A stretch of DNA of 64,000 nucleotides from Niveispirillum sp048066115 (GCF_048066115.1 NZ_JBLTYX010000004.1:124001-188000), one strand, 5' to 3'. Positions 39,812 through 48,560 are shown, counted from the stretch's first letter. Numbers and translations: made by a program. The notes: generated from the sequence alone by a model not told the origin.

Positions 39812-40174
39812 ATGACCCAGCCTCCCTTCCCCGCCATCGTGGCGCTTGCCGATGCGGGCGCGGAACCGGAAACCTATCGCCCGCCCGCCGACCGCATCCT
39901 GTCCGGCGATCCGGTGCAGAGTGTCAGCAACCGGTTCAGCAGCGCCGATGGCCGTTTCAATTGCGGCGTCTGGACGGGGGCGGTCGGGTCCTGGCGTGTC
40001 GTGTTCACGGAGAACGAGTTCTGCCAGTTGCTGGAGGGCGTGGTCGTGGTGAAGGGCGATGACGGGTCGGAGCGGCGATTCACCGCCGGCGAGGCGTTCG
40101 TGATGCCGGCCGGCTTCACCGGTGTGTGGGAGATTCTGGAGCCGGCGCGGAAATATTACGCGGTCTATGAGTAA
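39812..40174 (+). CDS. Cupin-domain protein
   Basis: The 120-residue protein is a single small cupin (Cupin_3/DUF861-like), with WRVVFTENEFCQLLEGVVVVKGDDG and GEAFVMPAGFTGVWEILEPARKYYAVY. Metal-binding His/Glu residues of canonical cupins are mostly absent; E and Q remain. GGAGAAAG precedes the ATG 10 nt after tadA, so they are probably co-transcribed. Function is unknown. Confidence 0.8.
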   Translation: MTQPPFPAIVALADAGAEPETYRPPADRILSGDPVQSVSNRFSSADGRFNCGVWTGAVGSWRVVFTENEFCQLLEGVVVVKGDDGSERRFTAGEAFVMPAGFTGVWEILEPARKYYAVYE

Positions 40175-40185
40175 AGCGGTGCCAT

Positions 40186-40222
40186 TTGCAACTTTTGTTG
40201 CAAGCGTTGACTTCAGTATAAA
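40186..40222 (+). promoter_or_regulatory. Promoter with overlapping inverted repeat upstream of the TagO-like gene
   Basis: TTGCAAC (40186-40192) and GTTGCAA (40197-40203) form a perfect inverted repeat around TTTT. TTGTTG (40195-40200) and TATAAA (40217-40222) are spaced by 16 bp, so the inverted repeat covers the -35 element. A repressor operator is inferred. The region is clearly AT-richer than its surroundings. Confidence 0.45.
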
Positions 40223-40268
40223 AAGCGAACACATTATCAAAAATGCAATCTTGGTTTGGAATTGGCCG

Positions 40269-40904
40269 ATGCGGCGCACTCTCTGTTTCCTGGCCGTCAT
40301 GTCGACTGCGTTTTCTTCTGCCCAGGCTACTCCACAGGAGGACCTGAAGCGCAGCGTCGCGAAATGTGCCGGCGTCGCTGATTCCGTATTGCGCGCGCAA
40401 TGTTATGATGAGTTGGCCAGGTCTATTGGCGTTGACACGCCCAAGACAAGCGCATCCTCCAATGGAAAATGGAATCTCAGGGAAAAATCATCCCCAATCG
40501 ACGATAGCAAGACTGTTGTTGGAATGCTGGAGGCCGATGAGACCGTATCGGTCGGATCCTATCAAAGGACAAAACCCACATTTGTTGTCCGTTGCAGTGA
40601 GAATGTGACATCCGTATATTTTGTATATGACGTATTTCTTGGGTCGGACGAGACGGAAACGACGACCCGCGTCGACTCCGATAAAGCCGTGACGGAAATC
40701 TGGTCCATATCAACCGACCACAAAGCGGTGGGCATGTGGGAGGGCACCTCATCGATCCCGTTCCTCAAGCGACTGGCGGGGAAAAACCGACTGATCGTTC
40801 GATTGACCCCCTATTCCGAATCGCCGGTCACCGTGTCCTTTTCGCTGGATGGCCTGGCCAACGTCGCGACATCCGTGGCGAGAACCTGTGGGTGGAAGAT
40901 GTAG
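40269..40904 (+). CDS. VasI/TagO-like (type VI secretion-associated) exported protein
   Basis: The 211-residue product has a signal peptide (residues 5-20). The mature pattern is that of the VasI/TagO family: KCAGVADSVLRAQCYDELA, then KWNLREKSSPIDDSKTVVGML, RCSENVTSVYFVYDVFLG and the final SFSLDGLANVATSVARTC. In type VI systems TagO helps the TagX/peptidoglycan step or envelope assembly, but no other T6SS gene is in the window, and many relatives are orphans. The gene and its leader are lower in GC than its neighbours, with many AAA, ATA and TTT codons, which suggests recent acquisition. Confidence 0.75.
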   Translation: MRRTLCFLAVMSTAFSSAQATPQEDLKRSVAKCAGVADSVLRAQCYDELARSIGVDTPKTSASSNGKWNLREKSSPIDDSKTVVGMLEADETVSVGSYQRTKPTFVVRCSENVTSVYFVYDVFLGSDETETTTRVDSDKAVTEIWSISTDHKAVGMWEGTSSIPFLKRLAGKNRLIVRLTPYSESPVTVSFSLDGLANVATSVARTCGWKM

Positions 40905-40944
40905 TCCCGGACGAGTCATCCGCGGAAGATGCGATCCCGGCGTT

Positions 40945-41847
40945 TCAGTCCGGCCAGCGGCGATGCTGCCACATCCACTGGCCGGGAACCTCATTCACCC
41001 AGTCTCCCAACAGCGCATTCACCTGCGCCATGGCCGCCAGCGTATCGGCCTTCATGTCGCCTGTGCGGACAAATTCCAACGGCGATAGCACCATCACCCG
41101 AAACCGCGCCGCACCCGTCCGGACCACCCGGATGGGCACGGCGGGCGCGTCATAGCGCAGGGCCAGATCGGCCAGCACCGTGCCCGTCCGCGCCTCGCGC
41201 CCCAGGAAGGGCACCAGCGGCCCCTCGTTCAGCTTCTGGTCGACCAGCAGCCCGACATGGCCGCCGGCGCGGATCGCCGCCATCAGGCCGCGCGCCGCCT
41301 CCCGCCCCTTGGGCACCATCGTGCCGCCCAGGGGCGCCCGCGCCACCGCCAGCATCCGGGCGACATGCGGGTTGTTGGGCTTGCGGAACACATAGGTCAG
41401 GTCCAGGCCCATGCGGGCCGACACCATGGCGCACAGTTCCCAATTGGCGAAATGGCCGGTGAAGACGATGCCGGGGCGGCCATCCGTGGCCAGGGCGCGC
41501 AGATGCTCCGCCCCCGACAGCTCCACATGCCGGTCGAAATCCGCCGCCATCCGGTCCAGATGCACATATTCGGCGAAAGTACGGCCCAGATTGTCCCAGG
41601 CCTGAGCGACGATCGCATCAACCCTTGCCGGCTCTACCCCCGGCATTGCGCGTTCGATATCCCGGCGCATGCGGCGGGAGCGCGACAGGTGCCGCCCCAG
41701 CCGGCGCAGCAGCCCACCCCCCAGGTCCGATGCCCGCTCCGGCGACATCAACCGCATGGCGCGGATGAACAGCCAGACGAACGCCGCCTGTAGACGATAG
41801 CCCAGCAGCCGGTCGAACCGCCGGCGCAGGCGCCCATGGTCAGCCAT
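40945..41847 (-). CDS. lpxL: Lipid A biosynthesis acyltransferase (LpxL/HtrB-like)
   Basis: The 300-residue enzyme adds a secondary acyl chain to Kdo2-lipid IVA. The HxxxxE active-site motif is FTGHFANWELCAM. The conserved DQKLNEGPLVPFLGREA and an N-terminal hydrophobic anchor (AFVWLFIRAM) are present. It ends the operon waaA-lpxK-lpxL and overlaps lpxK by 8 nt. LpxL versus LpxM/LpxXL specificity cannot be decided. Confidence 0.88.
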   Translation of the reverse strand: MADHGRLRRRFDRLLGYRLQAAFVWLFIRAMRLMSPERASDLGGGLLRRLGRHLSRSRRMRRDIERAMPGVEPARVDAIVAQAWDNLGRTFAEYVHLDRMAADFDRHVELSGAEHLRALATDGRPGIVFTGHFANWELCAMVSARMGLDLTYVFRKPNNPHVARMLAVARAPLGGTMVPKGREAARGLMAAIRAGGHVGLLVDQKLNEGPLVPFLGREARTGTVLADLALRYDAPAVPIRVVRTGAARFRVMVLSPLEFVRTGDMKADTLAAMAQVNALLGDWVNEVPGQWMWQHRRWPD

Positions 41848-42823
41848 GGCGCACCCCCATCAGCCGGTCCAGCAACCGCTCCACGGCAGCCGGATCATCC
41901 CAGGAAAGGCGCACAGGCAGGGTCATCACCCGGTCCCGCCATATGGGCGTCAGGCGCATCGCATCCTTCTGTGTCGTCACCAGGATCGCCCTATCCCGCG
42001 CCGCCTGTTCCGCCAGGGCGGACAGCTCGGCCTCGCTGAACCGATGATGGTCGGCAAAGCAATGCTCTGCCACCACCCGCGCGCCGGCGCCGCGCAGGGT
42101 GGCGAAGAATTTGGCCGGGCGGCCGATGCCGGCGAAGGCCAGCACCTGTCGATCCTTCAGGCCGGTCACCGCCGCCTCGTCCGGCACCAGTCGCGCCGTC
42201 AGCACGGGGCAATTCCCCGCCACCGCCCGTGCGGCCGGCAGCCCCGGCCCGTCGCCGATGACCACCAGCGCATCGGCCCGCGCCAGACCGGCGGCCACCG
42301 GCTCGCGCAGCGGCCCGGCCGGCATGACGAAGCCATTGCCGAAACCGGCCCCGCCATCGACGATGATAAGAGACAGATCCTTGCGCAAAGCCGGGTTCTG
42401 GAACCCGTCATCCATGATGACGGCCCCCACACCCGCCGCCGCCATGGCCTGGGCCGCCGCCACACGGTCGCGCCCGACCCAGGCGGGGTGGAAGCCGGCA
42501 AGCAGCAGGGGTTCGTCCCCTACATCACCGGCATCATGGCGGATCGGATCAACCGGCAGCGGTCCCGCCAGCCGCCCGCCATGGCCACGCGACAGCGACG
42601 CGGCCGCCACGCCCCGCACCCGCAGGCGGGCAACAAGGTCGCGCACCACCGGCGTCTTGCCGGTACCGCCCGCCACCAGATTGCCCACGCACAGCACGGG
42701 TACCGGCACCGCCTGCGGCTTTCCCGCCCGCAGCGCCCCACCCAGCCGCCACAGCCAGGATAGCGGCAACAGCAGCAGTGCCAACAAGCCTGGCGGGGCA
42801 TGCCAGAAGCCCGGCGCCCGCAT
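41840..42823 (-). CDS. lpxK: Tetraacyldisaccharide 4'-kinase
   Basis: The 327-residue kinase phosphorylates the 4' position of lipid A disaccharide at the inner membrane. The P-loop is GNLVAGGTGKTPVVRDL, and an N-terminal hydrophobic helix (LLALLLLPLSWLW) anchors it. The ILSLIIVDGG-type and MDDGFQNPALRKDL motif of LpxK is present. It shares one base with the waaA stop (TGATG) and overlaps lpxL. Confidence 0.95.
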   Translation of the reverse strand: MRAPGFWHAPPGLLALLLLPLSWLWRLGGALRAGKPQAVPVPVLCVGNLVAGGTGKTPVVRDLVARLRVRGVAAASLSRGHGGRLAGPLPVDPIRHDAGDVGDEPLLLAGFHPAWVGRDRVAAAQAMAAAGVGAVIMDDGFQNPALRKDLSLIIVDGGAGFGNGFVMPAGPLREPVAAGLARADALVVIGDGPGLPAARAVAGNCPVLTARLVPDEAAVTGLKDRQVLAFAGIGRPAKFFATLRGAGARVVAEHCFADHHRFSEAELSALAEQAARDRAILVTTQKDAMRLTPIWRDRVMTLPVRLSWDDPAAVERLLDRLMGVRHG

Positions 42824-44100
42824 CAGCCGACCCCCGCCCGCGCCAGCAGCGGCGCCAATGCTTCCATCACCCGGTCGATGGCCGTGGCGTTGCGCAGGGC
42901 CACGCCGCGCGCGGCATCGGCCTGCGCATTCCGCACCACCGGATCGGACAGCAGCCCCGCCACGGCCGGGGCGATGGCATCCGGGCCGTCCAGGGACAGC
43001 AGCCCGCCCGCCGCCCGCATTTCCGCCACCATTTCGGTAAAGTTGAACATGTGCGGTCCATGGATGACGGTGCTGTTCAGCAAGGCCGGCTCGATCGGGT
43101 TGTGCCCACCCACGGGCATGAAGGACCCGCCCATCACGGTGACGGGCGCCAGGCGGAAGACCAGCCCCATCTCCCCCAGCGTATCCATCAGATAGGCGCT
43201 GTCATCCGCCCCTGGCAGCGCGCCCCCGCTCCGCCGCGCGAATGACAGGCCCGATGTCGACAGCATCCCCGCTACTTCCCCACCCCGGTCGGGATGGCGG
43301 GGAACCAGCAGCAGCAGCGTATCGGGGCGGATTTCCAGCAGCGCCTGCTGGGCGGCAATGGCCATGGCCTCTTCGCCCGCATGGGTGCTGGCGAAGGTCC
43401 AGACGGGACGGGTGCCGATGACGGCGGTCAGTGCCGCCAGGGCCGCCTCATCCGCCGGCAGCGGACCGCCGGAATATTTCAGGTTGCCGATGGCCCGGCT
43501 GTCCGTGATGCCCAGCACCCGCAGCCGCTTCGCCTCCACCGCCGTCTGGGCCAAGGCCAGGTCGAACACCGACAGCAGGCGCCGCGCCGTGCCGGGCACA
43601 CGGCGCCAGTTGGCGAAGCTTTTCTGCGACAGCCGCGCATTGACCAGGGCACAGGGAACGGCCCGGCGGCGGATGGCCGACAGCAGGTTGGGCCAGAATT
43701 CGGATTCCACCCACAGCACCAGATCCGGCCGCCAATGGGCCAGAAACCCGTCAACCGCACCGGGCAGGTCCACCGGCACATATTGATGGAAAGCACGCGG
43801 CGCCGGCAGCCGCCTTTCCATCAGGGCGGCCGACGTGACCGTACCCGTTGTCACCATCACCGACAGGTCGGGGGACGCCGCCAGCAGCCGATCGACCAGT
43901 GGCAGGACGGCCAACGATTCCCCCACCGATGCGGCATGCAGCCAGACCAGACGCCCGGTGGGACGCGGATGCCGCGGGCGGCCCAGCCGTTCATGACGAC
44001 GGGCCAGGTCCTCCTTGCCGCGTGCCGCCCGCTTGTCCAGCAGATGGGAAACGGCGGGGCCGGCAAGGCGCGTCAGGCCGCGGTAAAGGCTTTCCAGCAT
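42823..44100 (-). CDS. waaA: 3-deoxy-D-manno-octulosonic acid (Kdo) transferase
   Basis: The 425-residue GT-B enzyme (GT30) adds Kdo to lipid IVA. The catalytic Glu lies in LHAASVGESLAVLPL near 60, and the C-terminal donor site contains GGSFMPVGGHNPIEPALL. The MLESLYRGLTRL start at 44100 is family-typical; a longer frame to 44205 has no support. It leads the operon waaA-lpxK-lpxL. Confidence 0.94.
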   Translation of the reverse strand: MLESLYRGLTRLAGPAVSHLLDKRAARGKEDLARRHERLGRPRHPRPTGRLVWLHAASVGESLAVLPLVDRLLAASPDLSVMVTTGTVTSAALMERRLPAPRAFHQYVPVDLPGAVDGFLAHWRPDLVLWVESEFWPNLLSAIRRRAVPCALVNARLSQKSFANWRRVPGTARRLLSVFDLALAQTAVEAKRLRVLGITDSRAIGNLKYSGGPLPADEAALAALTAVIGTRPVWTFASTHAGEEAMAIAAQQALLEIRPDTLLLLVPRHPDRGGEVAGMLSTSGLSFARRSGGALPGADDSAYLMDTLGEMGLVFRLAPVTVMGGSFMPVGGHNPIEPALLNSTVIHGPHMFNFTEMVAEMRAAGGLLSLDGPDAIAPAVAGLLSDPVVRNAQADAARGVALRNATAIDRVMEALAPLLARAGVG

Positions 44101-44276
44101 GGGATGTTCAGGGTTCCGGGCATTGGCGGGCACCCTAGCACGCGCCAACCGCTGGCCGCCAGCCCACCCCGGCCCCACCCCAACAATGCCCAGTCCCTGC
44201 CCCAATCCGGCCCTGATCGATGTTCAATCTGACCATGGCGGGGTATAGCCCCCGGAACTGGATATTGGTGACGATC

Positions 44277-45122
44277 ATGCGCAAATCCCTGCCGTTTGCG
44301 GCCGCCACGGCCGCCCTGCTGGCCCTGGCGCCCGTTGGCGAAGCGCTGGCCGATCGCGATGACGACCGTCATGGCCGTCACCATCAGAATGATGACCGGG
44401 GACGGGACCGGGACCGGGGCCGCGATCATGACCGCGACCGCGGCGAGCGCCACGACCAGGGCCGGGGTCCTGACCGCGACAGGCCCCGGCATGACCATTA
44501 CCGCCCGGCACCGCCGCCGCATGAGGTGCATCACCATCATCACCGTCCGCCGCCGCCCCCGCCGCCGCGCGTGGTCCACCACCATTACCGTCCGGCCCCG
44601 CCGCCCGTCGTGCATTACCATGTCGTGCAGCCGCAGCACTGGCATGGGCATTACGGCAACCGCTGGCGCCGCCTGCCGGAATTCTATTCGATGAATGTCG
44701 GCATCGATCGTGGCCGCTGCGACCGCCGCGCCGTGAACAACAATGTCGGCACCCTGCTGGGGGCCGTGGCCGGCGGTCTGGCCGGGTCCACCATCGGCGA
44801 CGGCCGCGGCCAGGTGGCCGCCACGCTGGGCGGCGTTCTGGTCGGGGCCGCGATCGGCAGCAGCCTGTCCAGCAGCTACAGCCATGCCGATTATGGCTGT
44901 GCCGTACAGACGTTCGAGCGCGCGCCGACCGGTCAGGCGGTGATGTGGGACGATCCGGACCGCGATGCCCGCTATACCCTGACGCCGACCCGCACCTATG
45001 AGGCATCGAGCGGCCGCTATTGCCGGGAATATACCAGCCAGGCGCAAATCGGCGGCCGGACGCAGTCCACCTACGGCACCGCCTGCCGCCAGCCGGATGG
45101 CAGTTGGGAGATTGTGGGGTGA
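44277..45122 (+). CDS. Exported His/Asp/Arg/Pro-rich glycine-zipper protein with surface-antigen-like C-terminus
   Basis: The 281-residue product has a signal peptide (residues 5-24). A D/R/H repeat tract (about 26-75), a His/Pro-rich tract with runs such as HHHHHRPPPPPPP (about 80-115), and a glycine zipper (NVGTLLGAVAGGLAGSTIG to VGAAIGSSLSS, about 155-205) follow. The C-terminal domain YCREYTSQAQIGGRTQSTYGTACRQPDGSWEIV is shared with the gene at 20413. The His tract may bind metals such as Ni or Zn; this is inference. A zipper is usual for outer-membrane-linked proteins of the 17-kDa antigen type. It is head of a run of three exported proteins. Confidence 0.75.
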   Translation: MRKSLPFAAATAALLALAPVGEALADRDDDRHGRHHQNDDRGRDRDRGRDHDRDRGERHDQGRGPDRDRPRHDHYRPAPPPHEVHHHHHRPPPPPPPRVVHHHYRPAPPPVVHYHVVQPQHWHGHYGNRWRRLPEFYSMNVGIDRGRCDRRAVNNNVGTLLGAVAGGLAGSTIGDGRGQVAATLGGVLVGAAIGSSLSSSYSHADYGCAVQTFERAPTGQAVMWDDPDRDARYTLTPTRTYEASSGRYCREYTSQAQIGGRTQSTYGTACRQPDGSWEIVG

Positions 45123-45276
45123 TAAATCGACTGCCCCCTTGACGCGGGCGTCCACACGCATGACCTTATAGGCAATTGCGGGCACCCAAGAGGTGGCCCG
45201 GTTCCCCCGATAGCGGCGCCCGGCCCAACGGCCCCCAATGGCCCTGGCGCCCCGGCAGTGGATGGAGATGGTTCCG

Positions 45277-45795
45277 ATGCGTAACGCTTTCACCCGTCAG
45301 GCCCGCGCCACCGGTATCGCCGCCCTGTTGGTGGCTGTGCCGATCGCGACGCCGGTGCTGGCGGACGAAGCGGGCAAGGCAGTGAATACCTTCAAGCCCA
45401 TCACCCGCGCCGTGACGCCGGGCGAACGCGCCGCCGCCCAGTCCTATGCCCGCCCCGGCACCGAAGCGGCCGCGGCCGCTGCCCTGGCCCTGTCGGGTGA
45501 AGGCAATGCCCGCATGCCGGACGGGTTCAGCCTGTCGGTCAGCGGCAACATGCCCTCCTTCAGCAGCGGCTATGGCGCCCGCCGGTCGAACCAGCTGCTG
45601 GGGGACGGCCAGATCGGCTATGATGCCGAGCCGTTCTATTCCAACAATCGCGGCTATTACACGCCCTACGGCTATTCCTACGGCACGCCGCGCCTGAACT
45701 ATAACGAGAGCTTCCTGCGCCATAAGTATGGCGGCAACATCCTGGGCGCCCCGTCGGTGTCGGCACCGCTGGAATTCTGGGACGGGCGCCGGTGA
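45277..45795 (+). CDS. Exported protein with NTFKP motif
   Basis: The 172-residue product has a signal peptide (hydrophobic residues 12-26, cleavage near VLA-D). The mature start AGKAVNTFKPITRAV resembles that of the next protein. The C-terminal half is Tyr/Gly-rich (NNRGYYTPYGYSYGTP). No family recognised. GGAG lies upstream of the ATG at 45277; ATG 45268 is possible. Its stop is 4 nt before the next gene. Confidence 0.68.
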   Translation: MRNAFTRQARATGIAALLVAVPIATPVLADEAGKAVNTFKPITRAVTPGERAAAQSYARPGTEAAAAAALALSGEGNARMPDGFSLSVSGNMPSFSSGYGARRSNQLLGDGQIGYDAEPFYSNNRGYYTPYGYSYGTPRLNYNESFLRHKYGGNILGAPSVSAPLEFWDGRR

Positions 45796-45799
45796 TGCC

Positions 45800-46270
45800 A
45801 TGAAGGCAGGCGGTTTAGCGGTCCTCGCGCTGTTCCTGCTCACGGTACCGTCCGCGCTGACCGCCGAGCCGGCGACCAATACATTCAAACCCATGCCCGC
45901 CTATGACCCGCTGCCGGGTCAGGTCGTGTCGCTGGACGATGCTGACCTGAAGCTGCGGGCGGCCCTGCCCCCGCCCTGCACGGGACGCAGCCAGAAAGGG
46001 GCGAAGGCCGGCACCTGGATCGGTGCGGCCCTGGGCGTGATGGCCGGCATGGCCGTCAGCAATGATGATGACAGCAGCGTCACCACGGCCGCCAAGGGTC
46101 TGGCCGGCGCCGGCATCGGTTCCACCATCGGCTACCTTGCCGGCCGTGCCTATGACGGGCCCCGCGACTGCCCCGGCATGAAGAACGAACTGCCGCGCAG
46201 CTCCTTCTTCCCCGTCGCGGATGAGGTGACATGGGAGGAACGCCGGCGGGAACTGGCGGGCGGGCCGTAA
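45800..46270 (+). CDS. Exported glycine-zipper protein with NTFKP motif
   Basis: The 156-residue product has a signal peptide (residues 5-21) and a mature start EPATNTFKPMPAYD like its neighbour's. A double glycine zipper (GTWIGAALGVMAGMAVS and AAKGLAGAGIGSTIGYLAG, about 73-117) predicts two packed membrane helices. Two cysteines (PPPCTGR and RDCPGM) flank it. It lies 4 nt after the preceding gene. No exact family assigned; an envelope role is inferred. Confidence 0.68.
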   Translation: MKAGGLAVLALFLLTVPSALTAEPATNTFKPMPAYDPLPGQVVSLDDADLKLRAALPPPCTGRSQKGAKAGTWIGAALGVMAGMAVSNDDDSSVTTAAKGLAGAGIGSTIGYLAGRAYDGPRDCPGMKNELPRSSFFPVADEVTWEERRRELAGGP

Positions 46271-46291
46271 GACGAGATCGTGATCTGGTCC

Positions 46292-46361
46292 GGTGGCGAC
46301 TGCCACCGCGCTGTACGTGCGGCGTAGCCCAGCCCACGGATGTGGGCGCCGGCGACTGAGG
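46292..46361 (+). repeat. Dispersed three-hairpin repeat, copy C
   Basis: Helix 1 is GGTGGC/GCCACC with GACT loop (paired change against copies A and B), helix 2 CGCTGTAC/GTGCGGCG with two G-U pairs, helix 3 CCCAC/GTGGG with GGAT loop, tail GGCGACTGAGG. A small AGATC/GATCT hairpin precedes it. It follows the glycine-zipper gene by 21 bp in the same orientation. Confidence 0.85.
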
Positions 46362-46498
46362 CCCTGTATAAGACGTGGAAACAAACAGAATATTATCCTT
46401 CGTGACGGATTCACCTTGGCGAGTCGCTGTGCTAGATTCGGTCAAAGTGACCGGACCGGCCCCTTCGTGCCGGCCCCTGTGTTGTTGGAGTGGCCGCC

Positions 46499-47521
46499 AT
46501 GGCGATGCGCGTTCGTGAGGATTATCGTGGCCTGACCGGACCGGAGAAGGCCTCCATCCTGATGCTGGCGTTGGGCGAAGAGATCGCGTCGAAGCTTTTC
46601 GCCCTGATGGGCGACGACGAGATCAAGGAACTGTCCCAGACCATGGCCAATCTGGGGTCGGTCAGCTCCAACCTGGTCGAACGCCTGTTCGTGGAATTCG
46701 CCGAACAGATCAGTTCCACCGGCTCGCTGGTCGGTTCGTTCGACAGCACCGAACGCCTGCTCACCAAGGTCCTGCCCAAGGACAAGGTCGACCAGATCAT
46801 GGAGGAAATCCGTGGTCCCGCCGGCCGTACCATGTGGGACAAGCTGACCAACGTGAACGAACAGGTGCTGGCCAACTATCTGAAGAACGAATATCCGCAG
46901 ACCGTCGCCGTGATCATGTCCAAGATCAAGGGCGACCATGCCGGCCGCGTGCTCCAACTGCTGCCCGAAAGCTTCGCCATGGAAGTCATCATGCGCATGC
47001 TGCGCATGGAGGCGGTGCAGAAGGAGGTCATCGACGATATCGAGCGCACACTGCGCACCGAATTCATGTCGAACCTAGCCCGTACCAACCGCCGCGACGC
47101 GCACGAGATGATGGCGGAGATTTTCAACAGCTTCGACCGCAACACCGAAAGCCGCTTCCTGGCGGCCCTGGAAGAGCGCAACCGCGACAGCGCCGAACGC
47201 ATCCGCGCCCTGATGTTCACCTTCGAGGACCTGTCCAAGCTGGACCCCAGCGGCATCCAGACCCTGCTGCGCTCTGTGGACAAGCAGAAGCTGGCCACGG
47301 CCTTGAAGGGTGCGTCGGACACGCTGAAGGACCTGTTCTTCACCAACATGTCCGAACGTGCCGCCAAGATCATGCGCGAGGATATGGGCGCCATGGGCCC
47401 TGTCCGCCTGCGCGACGTCGATGAAAGCCAGATGTACATGGTGCAGCTGACCAAGGATATGGCGGCGCGCGGCGAAATCGTCATTGCCAGCGGCAAGGGC
47501 GAGGACGAACTGGTCTATTGA
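46499..47521 (+). CDS. fliG: Flagellar motor switch protein FliG
   Basis: The 340-residue rotor protein couples the MS ring (FliF) to torque generation. Three domains are visible: FliG-N (GPEKASILMLALGEEIASKLF), FliG-M with the EYPQTVAVIMSKI motif near 135-150, and FliG-C with the charged torque helix FTFEDLSKLDPSGIQTLLRSVDKQKLA. The start ATG at 46499 has TTGGAG eight bases upstream. No other flagellar gene is in the window, so fliG is detached from the usual fliF/fliN cluster here. The stop overlaps the next gene's TTG by 4 nt. Confidence 0.95.
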   Translation: MAMRVREDYRGLTGPEKASILMLALGEEIASKLFALMGDDEIKELSQTMANLGSVSSNLVERLFVEFAEQISSTGSLVGSFDSTERLLTKVLPKDKVDQIMEEIRGPAGRTMWDKLTNVNEQVLANYLKNEYPQTVAVIMSKIKGDHAGRVLQLLPESFAMEVIMRMLRMEAVQKEVIDDIERTLRTEFMSNLARTNRRDAHEMMAEIFNSFDRNTESRFLAALEERNRDSAERIRALMFTFEDLSKLDPSGIQTLLRSVDKQKLATALKGASDTLKDLFFTNMSERAAKIMREDMGAMGPVRLRDVDESQMYMVQLTKDMAARGEIVIASGKGEDELVY

Positions 47522-48528
47522 TCCCGACCATCGACCCCGCATTGTCCCCGACCGACGCCGGTGCACCCGCGCGCGCGATGGTGCGCGCGTTGCTCGATGC
47601 CCCTCCCATCGATGCCCTCCAATTCCTGCCCGTCCTGGCGGAGGCCACGCGACTGACCCCTTCCGACGATATTGCCGGCACCCTGGCGCTGGCCGATATC
47701 CTGCTCATGGCGAAGCGCCACATCGCGGTGCTGGGATTGCTCAGCAGGCCGGCCCGTCAATGGACGGGGGTTGAACGGGTGCAGGCCGAACTGCTGCTGG
47801 CCCGGAGCTGGCAAGGCATTGGCAGCATCCAGACGGCCCGGCGAGCCTATGAAACAGCCTCCCGGCTGGCGCCCTCCCTGGATCTGGGGCCGGCACTGGC
47901 GGCCCTGGCGGAAGTCGAAGCGACAAGCGTGCAGAGCCTTTTCGACGTATTCGCCGACAGTTTCGATGAAAAACTGTTGGGAACACTCGGCTACGCCATC
48001 CCCGGCATGCTGGGCGGGCTTCTGGCCGAATTGGGGGTCGGCGATGGTTTGTCGATCCTGGACATGGGCTGCGGCACGGGCCTGTGCGCGCCTTCCCTGG
48101 CCCCCCGCGCCGCTCGGCTCGATGGCTGCGACCTGTCCCTGAACATGCTGGAGAAGGCGGCGCAACGCGGGGGATACAGCCATCTCTGGTGGGGCGACCT
48201 GCTGGATGTCCTGTCATCCTGGACCGCAGCCTGGGATCTGGCCGTGGCGACCGACGTGTTGCTCTATATTCCCGACATCGAGCCGCTTTTCGCCCGGATG
48301 GCGACCGCCTTGCGGCCCGGCGGGCACTTCATCTTCAGTGTGCTCACCCCTGCCGGCGACGTGGAGGTGGAACGGCGCGCCGATGGCCATCATCACCATT
48401 CGGACGCCTATATCAGCCGCCTGATCGGCCAAAGCGGACTATCCGTAAGCCACTGGCAGGAAATCACACCGCGGTACGAGAACAAGCAACCCCTGGAAGG
48501 GCGGCTGGTGGTCGCGCGACGGCCCTGA
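47518..48528 (+). CDS. SAM-dependent methyltransferase with helical N-terminal domain
   Basis: The 336-residue protein has a TPR-like helical N-terminal half (residues 20-150, with ARSWQGIGSIQTARRAYETASRLAP) and a class I methyltransferase domain with motif I ILDMGCGTGLCAPSLA, then DGCDLSLNMLEKA and the LAVATDVLLYIPD strand. This TPR-methyltransferase layout is common in alphaproteobacteria; the substrate is unknown. The TTG start at 47518 overlaps the fliG stop (TTGA); ATG 47578 is an alternative. Coupling with fliG suggests a link to motility, but this is inference. Confidence 0.75.
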   Translation: MIPTIDPALSPTDAGAPARAMVRALLDAPPIDALQFLPVLAEATRLTPSDDIAGTLALADILLMAKRHIAVLGLLSRPARQWTGVERVQAELLLARSWQGIGSIQTARRAYETASRLAPSLDLGPALAALAEVEATSVQSLFDVFADSFDEKLLGTLGYAIPGMLGGLLAELGVGDGLSILDMGCGTGLCAPSLAPRAARLDGCDLSLNMLEKAAQRGGYSHLWWGDLLDVLSSWTAAWDLAVATDVLLYIPDIEPLFARMATALRPGGHFIFSVLTPAGDVEVERRADGHHHHSDAYISRLIGQSGLSVSHWQEITPRYENKQPLEGRLVVARRP

Positions 48529-48536
48529 AACAGAAA

Positions 48537-48560
48537 GGCCGGCGGGTTTCCCCGCCGACC
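48537..48560. terminator. Bidirectional terminator between the methyltransferase and rpoD
   Basis: GGCCGGCGGG and CCCGCCGACC form a 10-bp stem with one non-canonical pair and a TTTC loop. On the minus strand it is followed by TTTCTGTTTC, fitting the end of rpoD. It starts 8 nt after the plus-strand gene. Confidence 0.75.

Noticed and set aside
46425..46450. Sigma54 promoter for fliG
   Set aside because: The GG and GC elements are 11 nt apart instead of 10 and the flanking bases fit poorly.
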